Positions 43,645 to 51,899 of a stretch of DNA of 64,000 nucleotides are shown in pieces. Source of the stretch: Flavobacterium soli DSM 19725 (GTDB lineage: Bacteria; Bacteroidota; Bacteroidia; Flavobacteriales; Flavobacteriaceae); the NCBI RefSeq assembly GCF_000422705.1, contig NZ_AUGO01000014.1:1-64000 (forward strand), given 5' to 3'. The notes beneath the pieces were generated by a model. That model was not told the DNA's origin, did no database searches, and saw only the letters and a program-made list of their open reading frames with translations. The position numbers were made by a program, and so were the translations under genes. Each line of letters opens with the position of its first letter. Position 1 is the stretch's first letter.

Positions 43645-44895
43645 TTAATACCAACGTTTCTTATTCTGTTTAGAACCCGCCGATTTCCTAGATTTATGAG
43701 CGCCACCGCTTCTGTTTGAATTTTTTGGTGGAGCAGCCTCTGCTTCTGGACTTCCTGCATGCCATGGATAAGGATGATCTGTAATTGTCTGCACATCAAC
43801 CTTAATCAATTTCTGGATATCTTTCCAATAAGGATGTTCGTCTTTACTACAAAACGAAATTGCAATACCGCCATTTCCAGCACGACCCGTTCTACCAATT
43901 CGGTGCACATACGTTTCAGGAATATTAGGCAAATCGAAGTTGATTACAAAAGGCAATTGGTCGATATCGATACCACGAGCTGCAATATCGGTTGCAACCA
44001 AAACGCCCACTTCTTTCGCCTTAAAAGCATCCAAAACACGTTGTCTGGCACTTTGCGATTTGTCTCCGTGAATCGCTTCAGCAGCAACACCGTGCTTTCT
44101 CAAGGCTTTCACAACATTATCAGCACCATGTTTCGTTCTCGAAAAAACCAATAAATCAGTCAACTTTTCATTTCGAATCAAATGGTACAGTAAATTTCTT
44201 TTTTCGGTTTTGTCAACAAAATAAATTCTTTGCTCTACATTTTCTGCCGTCGAAGAAACGGGCGAAACCGAAACGGTTGCCGGATCTTTCAAAAACATTT
44301 CAGCCAATTCACGAATCGCAATCGGCATCGTTGCAGAAAACAATAACGTCTGGCGGTTGTTTGGCGTAAGCTTCACAATTTTCTTCACATCATTCACAAA
44401 ACCCATGTCTAGCATCTGGTCGGCTTCGTCTAAAACTAGTGTATGCAAATGGTCCAAATCAATAAAACCTTGCTTGTGCAAATCCAACAATCGTCCTGGA
44501 GTTGCAATCAAAATATCAACACCTTTACGCAAAACATCCACTTGTGGCACTTGTGAAACACCACCAAAAATGGTCAGCTGTGTCAAGTTGGTATATTTCC
44601 CGTAGGAATCAAAATTTTGCCCAATCTGTACCGCCAATTCTCTTGTAGGTGTCACCACCAAACAACGAATTTGCTTCGCTTTTTTGGTAGAACCTACAAT
44701 TCTGTGCAATTGGTGTATGATGGGAATAGCAAATGCGGCTGTTTTTCCGGTTCCGGTTTGAGCACAACCCACTAAATCTCGGCCTTCTAAAACCAATGGA
44801 ATCGCCTGTTGCTGTATTGGGGTTGGTTCCAAATATCCTAATTCGTGAACCGCTTTTTGTATACTTTTGGAAAGTGATAAATCTTCAAATAACAT
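43645..44895 (-). CDS. DEAD-box RNA helicase (RhlE-like)
   Basis: A 416-residue SF2 helicase. The Q motif is near residue 15-25 (PTPIQQQAIP), motif I AQTGTGKT, Ia PTRELA, II DEAD, III SAT, V ATDIAARGID and VI HRIGRTGR. The C-terminal 40 residues are basic (NSNRSGGAHKSRKSAGSKQN) and likely bind RNA. It follows the RhlE subgroup, which acts in ribosome assembly and RNA turnover at low temperature. Stand-alone gene. Confidence 0.93.
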   Translation of the reverse strand: MLFEDLSLSKSIQKAVHELGYLEPTPIQQQAIPLVLEGRDLVGCAQTGTGKTAAFAIPIIHQLHRIVGSTKKAKQIRCLVVTPTRELAVQIGQNFDSYGKYTNLTQLTIFGGVSQVPQVDVLRKGVDILIATPGRLLDLHKQGFIDLDHLHTLVLDEADQMLDMGFVNDVKKIVKLTPNNRQTLLFSATMPIAIRELAEMFLKDPATVSVSPVSSTAENVEQRIYFVDKTEKRNLLYHLIRNEKLTDLLVFSRTKHGADNVVKALRKHGVAAEAIHGDKSQSARQRVLDAFKAKEVGVLVATDIAARGIDIDQLPFVINFDLPNIPETYVHRIGRTGRAGNGGIAISFCSKDEHPYWKDIQKLIKVDVQTITDHPYPWHAGSPEAEAAPPKNSNRSGGAHKSRKSAGSKQNKKRWY

Positions 44896-44994
44896 ATAAA
44901 TAATTCGTTCAAGTGCTCTGAATTAAGCACAAAGAGGTTGCAAAGATAGGTTTAATATTTGTAATGTATAGAATAGTGGCTGTTTAGGTTTTTT

Positions 44995-45080
44995 TCAGGA
45001 GCTAATCCCGCTTTCCGTTACAATCTTTTTGTCCCGAACCCCGGCACAAAAAGGATTTCCACTACAATCGGGGCTAGCTT
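44995..45080. repeat. GC-rich intergenic repeat element
   Basis: A GC-rich patch in AT-rich surroundings. It contains a hairpin with arms starting AATCTTTTTGT and ending ACAAAAAGGATT around a CCCGAACCCCGG centre, and ends in ATCGGGGCTAG (45067-45077), the same word as at 11931-11941. I recall similar elements in Flavobacterium intergenic DNA. No open frame. Confidence 0.55.
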
Positions 45081-45142
45081 CGCCTTTGGAATCAGTAGTT
45101 TAAGAATAAATTTTCTGTATTATATTTAAGTTTCGGCTTTTT

Positions 45143-45214
45143 AAACCATTAAGAAATTAAGTTTCATTAAGGCATTAAACATTAACTTAATGAAACTTAA
45201 TTTCTTAATGGTTT
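45143..45214. repeat. Perfect 29-base inverted repeat
   Basis: Arms 45143-45171 and 45186-45214 are exact reverse complements with a 14-base loop. The arm is rich in TTAAG words. It lies just after the HNH gene's stop (45228, minus), so the transcript of that operon would end in a very stable hairpin, though without a clear T run. Confidence 0.9.
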
Positions 45215-45227
45215 GAAATAAATATCT

Positions 45228-45788
45228 TTATTTTAAATCAAGATAACCTGTACCATAACATTTAAAACAAATTCCATTTTGATAATATTTATATTGACTT
45301 AAATATCCAATGCCGTTACAGTTATTACAAAGGTTTAATTCCAAAATAGTGGATTTGCTTTCGTCTAAATATATTGGAATAATCTGTGTTTCATGAATTT
45401 TTTTATGGCACAAATCACATAAAGTAATAAGTGCATTATTTTCATATTCCCAAGGTAATTTATTTAAAATGTAATATTTATGATGAACATGTAAAATTAC
45501 ATTCACTTTTGGGTAAATAATTCTTTCTTTAGTTATAAAATTAGGTAATTGTAGTTGAGAAATTTTTTTCCAATAAACATCTTTTTCTTCATTTGTTTGT
45601 TCTCTTATTCCTTTTCCTTCAACTCTTTTATGAGGGGCTTTGCATTCACAACATTTTTCACCATCTCTTAAAAGAATTTTATTCCTTTTAGCTTTCCATT
45701 CAGTTGTTAATAATTTTTCACCATAAGTTAAAAAAGAGCCATTATTAGTACTTTCGCTTAAGATTGTTTGATAGTCTTTCTCTTCCAT
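45228..45788 (-). CDS. HNH-like protein with C-terminal CxxCxGxG zinc finger
   Basis: A 186-residue protein. A CCEC segment near residue 47 and a later VILHVHHKYYILNK block, then LCDLCHKKIHE near 124-134, form an HNH-type fold with a zinc-binding CxxC pair. The C-terminal 30 residues have two CxxCxGxG motifs (CNNCNGIG and CFKCYGTG), as in the DnaJ zinc finger. I know of no protein combining these two parts. It starts 12 bases after the stop of the permuted ATP-grasp gene, so it is likely co-transcribed. Nuclease, RNA binding or substrate binding are all possible. Confidence 0.6.
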   Translation of the reverse strand: MEEKDYQTILSESTNNGSFLTYGEKLLTTEWKAKRNKILLRDGEKCCECKAPHKRVEGKGIREQTNEEKDVYWKKISQLQLPNFITKERIIYPKVNVILHVHHKYYILNKLPWEYENNALITLCDLCHKKIHETQIIPIYLDESKSTILELNLCNNCNGIGYLSQYKYYQNGICFKCYGTGYLDLK

Positions 45789-45800
45789 CGATATTGAGAT

Positions 45801-47009
45801 TTATACGTTTTGTAATTTATCCCTCTCAAACAATCCCAAAGTTCCACCAACCCAATCCTTATCCTTATTGAATTTCACTCCAATCATCTCACCACGGCTC
45901 AAACGAACTAGGTTGCACAATAGAGTAGGAGCCTTGTCCTCTTTTTTCCAGACACAAAGCACACGAACTTCTGCTTTTACCTTTCCATCAGGCGATTGCA
46001 CGATTGGAATATAGTTCACTTTTTTCTGTAAAATATATAATTCTTTCTCTGTTACCGCTTCAATATCTTCTTTCTTGACATGAAAAATCACACCGCTTCC
46101 CGAAAACGAAAACAAAGGTTTCAAAACATAATTCTCCAAATCTTCTGGGATTTCTTTTAAATCACTCAACAAAGTCGTTTCAATAAAATATTTTCCTTTC
46201 AAGAACGGCAGGATAAATTTGCTGATTCTGAAAAACCAGTTTGGATGTCCGGCCCATTCCACGTCTAAATCATCCGAAAAACTGAACTCCATTTTCAAGT
46301 CTTTTCGCAATTCAAGTTCGTCAAAAATAACACGGTTATAAATGCGTTTTACTTCAATTTCAGCTCCAGCCTCATTTTTATAGTATAATTTTTTGCCTTT
46401 TTTAATCAATTCTGTTACACAAACAATCGGAATCCCGATGTCTCTTTTACAATAATAAAAATCAATCTTTGTGTTTTGCTTTTCGGGTTCAATTTCCAGC
46501 AGGATTACATTTTCCTTCGGATGATTGTTGCAAATCGCTTCCTCAATAATTTTCAAATATTCTTCTCCAGAAATGTCATTTATAAACGGTGTAAGCTCTT
46601 CTAAAAAAGGATAATGTGTCTTGAATTTTTCATACAGCACATATTGATAATTGAATAATGATGGAAATCCTTGTACCTCAATTAATTTCGGAATAACCTT
46701 TCCATCTTCTTCACAAATACCAAAATCAATTGCTAGAAAAGTAGTATGTTCGTCTTCATTCGGAACTTTGCTGTTTAGTTCTAAAGATTTGTTTGTTAAT
46801 TTTTTAAAGTTGTCTTGTTGAATTAACGCTATAACATCTTGACAACCTTCTAAAAGTTGTTGCTTTAAATCATTCGAAATAAGAAAAGGTGTTTCGGCCA
46901 TTCTAAAAGTTGGCTCATAATTAAAGTCAGAAGCAATATCGTCTTTAAAGTCTTGATATTTTTCTGGAGTAAAACTATCGTTGAATAGTTGTCTATATTT
47001 TGAAATCAT
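45801..47009 (-). CDS. ATP-grasp-like ligase, probably circularly permuted
   Basis: A 402-residue protein with ATP-grasp features in swapped order. The segment AIDFGICEEDGKVIPKLIEV followed by QGFPSLF (about residues 93-118) resembles the DF...PKLIEVN..PS metal-binding end of ATP-grasp enzymes, with Q113 where N is usual, yet it is near the N-terminus. The nucleotide lysine K297 in YVLKPLF and the glycine loop FSGSGV (about 302-307) come late, followed by a KAEVRVLCVW arginine segment. A circular permutation, as in known cpATP-grasp enzymes, would explain this. It is the fifth gene of the amidoligase cluster, 95 bases after the GATase gene. Confidence 0.7.
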   Translation of the reverse strand: MISKYRQLFNDSFTPEKYQDFKDDIASDFNYEPTFRMAETPFLISNDLKQQLLEGCQDVIALIQQDNFKKLTNKSLELNSKVPNEDEHTTFLAIDFGICEEDGKVIPKLIEVQGFPSLFNYQYVLYEKFKTHYPFLEELTPFINDISGEEYLKIIEEAICNNHPKENVILLEIEPEKQNTKIDFYYCKRDIGIPIVCVTELIKKGKKLYYKNEAGAEIEVKRIYNRVIFDELELRKDLKMEFSFSDDLDVEWAGHPNWFFRISKFILPFLKGKYFIETTLLSDLKEIPEDLENYVLKPLFSFSGSGVIFHVKKEDIEAVTEKELYILQKKVNYIPIVQSPDGKVKAEVRVLCVWKKEDKAPTLLCNLVRLSRGEMIGVKFNKDKDWVGGTLGLFERDKLQNV

Positions 47010-47042
47010 ATTTGTTTTTTTGGTTAGTTGGAAATAAAGAAA

Positions 47043-47079
47043 GCCACAAACTCAAAATGAAAATTTGTGAATTCGTGGC
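47043..47079. other. Intercistronic hairpin before the permuted ATP-grasp gene
   Basis: Twelve-base arms (47043-47054 and 47068-47079) with two G-T pairs. The word GCCACGAATTCAC on the minus strand belongs to a repeat family I recall in Flavobacterium intergenic DNA. It lies in the 95-base gap between two genes of the same operon. Confidence 0.6.
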
Positions 47080-47104
47080 AGTTTTTCTATGAAATAAAAA
47101 TATT

Positions 47105-47935
47105 TTAATTCGATAAAATCTTCTTTGTTCGCATCAAATCATTAATAGCAATTCTCAGAAAATTAGGAATCAAGGTTTCATTGGTTTTATAAATCTTGTC
47201 CTCGTCGAGCAAATCTTCCAGCATGTTCCTGAACTTTCGCTTGCCTTTCATCTTCTTGATTTTTTCTCTTCGTTCGGTGTTTTTCATATTAGCAACAAAA
47301 CTGATAGGGTCGGCTTCAGGATGAAACTGAGTTCCCACCATATATTCTGAAAAACGAACTGCCATAATCGCTCTTTCATACTGAACGTGGTCACGGATTT
47401 TTTCCAAGGAAATAATTTTAGCCCCTTTTTTAGCAAAAATGGCTAACTTAGGTTGTACGACTTGATAATCACGGGAATCAATACCGTAGAAAGGATTTGA
47501 AAGTCCTTCAAAAACAGGATCGTCTGCACCTTCTTTTGTTTTATGAATGGGCATCACGCCAAAAGAAGTGTCGTTTCGTTTCGTAATTTCGGCCAAGCCA
47601 AAGTGCTTACATGCCATTTGAAACGAATGACAGATGAAAAGAACGTGTTTTTTGATGTTGTTTTCTTTGTTCCAAACGGTCAAAGTATCAATGAAATCGT
47701 AGTATTTCAAGTCCCAATTTCCGTCGCCTTCTAAAGGATTTCCGGGACCTCCGGTTGAAATAAAAATATCAAATTTTTTAATATCAGGTAACTCAGATTT
47801 TCCTCTAACATCAAATATCTTGAAAGTAACCACCTGATTGAATCGGTTTATAATATCGATGATACAACGCATTCCCTGATTCGGCTCTCCATCATACATG
47901 TCAAGAATTGCAATTTTGATTGAATTATCACTCAT
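47105..47935 (-). CDS. Class I glutamine amidotransferase
   Basis: A 276-residue protein with the class I (triad) GATase fold. The TGGPGNP oxyanion region, nucleophile C102 in ICHSFQ, and H205 with E207 in FHPEAD are all present, so glutamine hydrolysis to ammonia should work. It is free-standing, with no synthetase domain. Ammonia should therefore be passed to a partner enzyme, most plausibly one of the ligases around it. The C-terminal 60 residues are an extra helical tail. It follows the GCS2-type gene by 77 bases. A GMP-synthase-type annotation would be misleading. Confidence 0.88.
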   Translation of the reverse strand: MSDNSIKIAILDMYDGEPNQGMRCIIDIINRFNQVVTFKIFDVRGKSELPDIKKFDIFISTGGPGNPLEGDGNWDLKYYDFIDTLTVWNKENNIKKHVLFICHSFQMACKHFGLAEITKRNDTSFGVMPIHKTKEGADDPVFEGLSNPFYGIDSRDYQVVQPKLAIFAKKGAKIISLEKIRDHVQYERAIMAVRFSEYMVGTQFHPEADPISFVANMKNTERREKIKKMKGKRKFRNMLEDLLDEDKIYKTNETLIPNFLRIAINDLMRTKKILSN

Positions 47936-48012
47936 TATATTTAGTTTAACTGATTGTAAATTAACTGCAAAGATAAAAATTACGGTTTATAAATGTCTTT
48001 CAAAAGCTGAAA

Positions 48013-49122
48013 TTATAATCCTTTTGTGAATTCACTCGTGATAAAATCGACCACCTTCGTTAAATCACCCGTTTGTTCAAAAATGGCCAATTGTTTTGCA
48101 GCTCCTGTTCCATCTCTTAAAATATTATGAACATAATTGATCTCGTCACGGCTTCCCAATTCATCCACAACATCATCAATAAATTCAAGCAATTCGAGGA
48201 TCAATTCGCAAGTTGGTACTTCTTTTTTTAAACCAAAATCAATCATATTACCTCTGATTCCGTATCGTGCGGCACGGAATTTATTTTCTTTTATAAGTGC
48301 CAAACGGTAAATATTGAAGCTGGTATTTGCCATCGTTAATTTATACAATTTTGCCACAACCGCTTGAATAATTGCTACGATACACATTGTTTCATCCACA
48401 GTTAAACTCATGTCGCAAATGCGGAATTCAATTGTGTCATAAAACGGATGCAAACGCAAATCCCACCAAATTTTCTTTGGATTATCGATGCAATTGGTTT
48501 GTACCAAAGTATCCAAGAAATTATCATAAGATTGCAAGGAATCAAAATATTCCGGAAGTCCAGTTCTTGGGAATTTATCAAAAACCTTGGTTCTGAATGA
48601 TTTATAACCTGTTTGTCTTCCTTCCCAAAAAGGAGAATTGGTTGAAAGGGCAAAAATATGTGGCAAGAAATAACAGGCTTGGTTCATCAATTGCAAACCA
48701 ATTTCACGGTTTTCGATTCCAACGTGGCAGTGCATCCCAAAAATTAGATTGGAACGAGCGGCATCTTGCAATTCATTAACAATATTATGGTATCGAGGAT
48801 CGTCGGTAATGGCTTGGTCTTGCCATCTCGAAAAAGGATGTGTTCCTGCACCACCAACAAGGAGTCCTTGTTTATCAGCAAGTTCAACAATTTTTTTTCG
48901 TAGAAAAGTAATTTCTTCACGAGCTTCTTTTACATTTTTGCAGATATTGGTTCCAACTTCCACAACAGATTGGTGCATCTCAGCTTTCACCTGTTCGTTC
49001 AAAATTACTTTTGCACCATCCACAATTTTAGAAAGGTGTGAACGTAAATCTCGTGTAACAGGATCGATAATTTGGTATTCCTCTTCAACTCCAAGAGTGA
49101 ATATGGGTAATTTTTTCGTCAT
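48013..49122 (-). CDS. GCS2/YbdK-type carboxylate-amine ligase
   Basis: A 369-residue protein of the GCS2 (YbdK) family, glutamine-synthetase-fold amidoligases related to glutamate-cysteine ligase. The signature TLGVEEEYQIIDP is near residues 8-20, then MHCHVG near 132-137, the SPFWEGRQTGYKS region and a KIWWDLRLHPFYDTIEFRIC block carry the metal and nucleotide ligands. These enzymes join an amine to a carboxylate using ATP. It lies third in the cluster between an ATP-grasp gene and the GATase. The in-frame ATG gives the canonical start. Confidence 0.93.
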   Translation of the reverse strand: MTKKLPIFTLGVEEEYQIIDPVTRDLRSHLSKIVDGAKVILNEQVKAEMHQSVVEVGTNICKNVKEAREEITFLRKKIVELADKQGLLVGGAGTHPFSRWQDQAITDDPRYHNIVNELQDAARSNLIFGMHCHVGIENREIGLQLMNQACYFLPHIFALSTNSPFWEGRQTGYKSFRTKVFDKFPRTGLPEYFDSLQSYDNFLDTLVQTNCIDNPKKIWWDLRLHPFYDTIEFRICDMSLTVDETMCIVAIIQAVVAKLYKLTMANTSFNIYRLALIKENKFRAARYGIRGNMIDFGLKKEVPTCELILELLEFIDDVVDELGSRDEINYVHNILRDGTGAAKQLAIFEQTGDLTKVVDFITSEFTKGL

Positions 49123-49141
49123 TTTTGTTTTTGTTAATTAT

Positions 49142-49174
49142 AAGCATTAAGATATATTTTATACCTTAATGCTT
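49142..49174. other. Intercistronic hairpin before the GCS2 gene
   Basis: Fifteen-base arms (49142-49156 and 49160-49174) with one G-T pair and a three-base loop. It lies between the ATP-grasp stop (49182) and the GCS2 start (49122) on the minus strand and is not followed by a T run there. It may be a processing or attenuation site. Confidence 0.7.
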
Positions 49175-49181
49175 TATCTTT

Positions 49182-50123
49182 TTATTTAGCGGCGTTTTTG
49201 ATAAAAGTTCCCCAAGTCAAGTTCATTTCGCCCGGTTTTTGTTTTTTTGCAGCAGCAATTGCCATTTTAGCAGCTTCTTCCACAACCCAGTCAAAATTTT
49301 CTTGGCCTACAGAAGTCAATTCGGCATCTGGAGCTGGATTTCCAAAGTCAATAGCATAAGGAATTCCATCTCTTACGGCAAATTCTACCGTATTGAAATC
49401 ATAACCTAAACCTTTGCAAAGTCTTAAAGTGTAGTCTTTTATAGTTGCTAATAATTTTTTATCGGTATTTGGATTTTCAACCACATATCTCAAATGGTGT
49501 GGATTTCTCGGTTCATAAGGCATAATTCTTACGGCTTTTCCACCAAGGCAATACACACGATAGTAATCTTGGAATACAATTTCTTCTTGCAAAAGCATTA
49601 CCAATTGTCCTGTTTCGCGGTGTTTTTCCCAAAATTCTTCCTTGTTTTCAAGACGGTAAACATTTTTCCAACCTCCACCGGCATAAGGCTTCATATAAGC
49701 TGGAAATCCGATATAGTCAAAAATACCATCCCAATCTAAAGGGAAAGCCAAGTTGCGGAATGATTTTCCAGTTGTATCTGTTGGATGTTCAGCAGAAGGA
49801 AGGATTACCGTGTTGGGTAACGGCACTCCCAAAGTATCAGCCAAGGCATTGTTGAAAAATTTATCATCGGCACTCCACCAAAACGGATTGTTGATGACGT
49901 TTGTTCCTGTCAAGGCTGCGTTTTTAAGATAAGCTCTATAAAAAGGCACATCTTGTGAAATCCTATCGATGATTACGGCATATTCGCCACCTTTGTTTTG
50001 AATTACTTTGTCAATAGAAACGGCTTCGGCAATAATTCCTTTTTCATTTTTTGAGTTTACTCTGTCTATAAATGCTTGCGGAAAGGTGTCTTCCATTCCG
50101 AATAAAATTCCAATTTTTTTCAT
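49182..50123 (-). CDS. ATP-grasp ligase
   Basis: A 313-residue ATP-grasp enzyme in the usual domain order. The N-terminal part is preATP-grasp (KKIGILFGMEDTFPQAFIDR). ATP is held by K145 in YMKPYAGGGWKNV and by LLQEEIVFQDYYRV; the metal site is in NTVEFAVRDGIPYAIDFGNP near residue 255-270. It resembles D-Ala-D-Ala ligase or RimK-like peptide ligases in layout but no known substrate group fits. It is 39 bases after the esterase gene. Confidence 0.88.
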   Translation of the reverse strand: MKKIGILFGMEDTFPQAFIDRVNSKNEKGIIAEAVSIDKVIQNKGGEYAVIIDRISQDVPFYRAYLKNAALTGTNVINNPFWWSADDKFFNNALADTLGVPLPNTVILPSAEHPTDTTGKSFRNLAFPLDWDGIFDYIGFPAYMKPYAGGGWKNVYRLENKEEFWEKHRETGQLVMLLQEEIVFQDYYRVYCLGGKAVRIMPYEPRNPHHLRYVVENPNTDKKLLATIKDYTLRLCKGLGYDFNTVEFAVRDGIPYAIDFGNPAPDAELTSVGQENFDWVVEEAAKMAIAAAKKQKPGEMNLTWGTFIKNAAK

Positions 50124-50162
50124 AATTTATTTTTTGTGTTTTGTTTTGATATTTTGTGTTGG

Positions 50163-50876
50163 CTAGAAAAACTTTATTCTAGATAAATAATGTGGAAACA
50201 TTTCTTTCCAGACGGGCCAATCGTGTTTTTGGTCTCTACGGATATCCAGCCAATGTTCAATACTTCGATTGCTTAAAACCTTGCTCATTTTTAGATTTGC
50301 ATCCAAACAAATGTCCCAGTTTGAAGTTCCCAGAACAATATCCATTTGCCATAAATTTGGATCATTTAAGCCATAAAGAAAATCTTCCGGACTATTGAAA
50401 AATACATCTTCATTGTGAAAGCCGTCCATAAAACTCTTGATGTCAAAAGCGCCACTCATGGAAAACATGTGGCTGACATAACCCGGGTGCCGAAAGGCAA
50501 AATTGGCAGCATGATAACCTCCGAAACTGCAACCAGCAACAACAACTTTTCCTGTGCCAGTATTATGTCTGACTCTTTCAACGATTTCGTGACAAATCAT
50601 TTTGTCATACCAAACGTGGTTTTGAATACGATGAACGGGATGGATTTTCTTGTTGTAGAAACTATCTTTGTCGATACTTCCTGGACAAAAAACCTGAATC
50701 AAGCCTTGTTCGATGTACCATCTTGCAGATTCAATTAGTCCTTGATCTTTGTTTTCGTGATAACTTCCCATTGAAGTAGGGAATAAAATTACCGGATATC
50801 CTGCATGCCCAAAAACGAGCATTTCAATTTCACGACTTAAGTTTGGTGAGTACCATTTGAAATATTCTTCTTTCAT
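50163..50876 (-). CDS. Alpha/beta-hydrolase esterase (COG4947-like)
   Basis: A 237-residue protein with the alpha/beta-hydrolase fold. The nucleophile elbow VVAGCSFGGY has S117 in the GxSxG position, and a late DWP with H near the QKHDWPVW segment is the likely acid/base. No signal peptide, so it is cytoplasmic. It heads the minus-strand operon that continues with ATP-grasp, GCS2, GATase and permuted ATP-grasp genes, a gene combination described in amidoligase surveys. Its probable job is to release or trim the product; that is inference. Confidence 0.85.
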   Translation of the reverse strand: MKEEYFKWYSPNLSREIEMLVFGHAGYPVILFPTSMGSYHENKDQGLIESARWYIEQGLIQVFCPGSIDKDSFYNKKIHPVHRIQNHVWYDKMICHEIVERVRHNTGTGKVVVAGCSFGGYHAANFAFRHPGYVSHMFSMSGAFDIKSFMDGFHNEDVFFNSPEDFLYGLNDPNLWQMDIVLGTSNWDICLDANLKMSKVLSNRSIEHWLDIRRDQKHDWPVWKEMFPHYLSRIKFF

Positions 50877-51263
50877 AAATTAGCTGTTTTGTTTTTAAAT
50901 GGTGTTATATGAATGCTGTATTTTGCAATACTTTTTCTTGTTCTTATAATTTCTAATAATTCTTTAAACAATTATAATGAAAATAATCAGCATTTGTAAC
51001 TTGTGACTGATGTTTTTACAAAGAATTATTATAATGATTGTATATTGGAATTTATATTAACAAAACAATAATTAATACTTAAATTTTTACCTAAGTTTAA
51101 ATTTTAAGCAATAAAAAAGGCTTGGTTTTTGATTATTGAATGGAAAATTATCACTAATTTTTTATTTAAAAGATAAATTTTAGTTAATTTGGGTTTTTTA
51201 AGCCTAAATAACAGCCTTAATTTTTACATTTAGCCTTTGAAAATTGCATTGCTTCAAATCAAT
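50877..51263. other. 387-base AT-rich intergenic region
   Basis: Divergent spacer between the esterase operon (minus) and a secreted-protein gene (plus). I see no gene. A perfect 12-base inverted repeat (50954-50965 and 51020-51031) is present with a 54-base centre, possibly a regulatory site for the amidoligase operon. No clear promoter was fixed. Confidence 0.5.
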
Positions 51264-51899
51264 ATGAAATATCTAATAGCACTTTTTTTTACGATTTTTC
51301 TTTCCATAGAATCAGAAGCTCAGGACCTCATCAGTAATCCTAAGGCAATTCCTGCAATGCCAAATCCAAATGCACTTCCTGTTATCACACCCGAAAAAAA
51401 ACCAAGCATCTTTGATGTAAAACCAAAAAATGATGTTCCTGATTTGTGGAGTGATAAAAGCAAGGTAGAATTTAAAAAAGAAGAATTTGCAAATCCCGCT
51501 GATCGCTATACGAAGAGGATGAATACGAGATCAAGTACTGAAGGCGATGGTGATGCGAAGGCTTTTAGAAGAGATCAATACTTTGGAGATTTTAGAACAA
51601 AATCTGAAACGATTAAAGTGATGTACCGAGATCCTCAGGCTGTGGATGGTGATTTGCTAAAGGTGTTGCTCAATGATAAAGTTATATTAGACAATATCTT
51701 TTTAGAAGGAAATTTTAAATTTATTGAAATCAAATTAGTAGATGGTTTCAATAAAATTGATTTTGTGGCCTTGAACGAAGGTCAATATTTCCCAAATACG
51801 GGTGGATTTATCATCATGGACAAAGGTCTTCAGTTGTATTCAAGTGAATGGAACATGTCTACAGGATTTAAGGCTTCCTTTATTATAGTAAAGGAATAA
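51264..51899 (+). CDS. Secreted protein, conserved hypothetical
   Basis: A 211-residue protein with a signal peptide (about 1-20, MKYLIALFFTIFLSIESEAQ). Residues 20-60 form a proline-rich linker (IPAMPNPNALPVITPEKKPS). The C-terminal part has beta-strand-rich features (IKVMYRDPQAVDGDLLKVLL, IIMDKGLQLYSSEW), possibly a small sandwich domain. No family named. The frame is open to a TTG at 51237, but the ATG at 51264 gives the better signal. It converges on the large gene at 51900 with no gap, its TAA being immediately followed by that stop. Confidence 0.65.
   Translation: MKYLIALFFTIFLSIESEAQDLISNPKAIPAMPNPNALPVITPEKKPSIFDVKPKNDVPDLWSDKSKVEFKKEEFANPADRYTKRMNTRSSTEGDGDAKAFRRDQYFGDFRTKSETIKVMYRDPQAVDGDLLKVLLNDKVILDNIFLEGNFKFIEIKLVDGFNKIDFVALNEGQYFPNTGGFIIMDKGLQLYSSEWNMSTGFKASFIIVKE

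Larger units (their letters stand above)
44896..45227. other. 332-base intergenic island with two structured elements
   Basis: No gene is supported. The region holds a GC-rich repeat-like element (about 44995-45080) and a perfect 29-base inverted repeat (45143-45214). Both are described separately. Confidence 0.75.
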
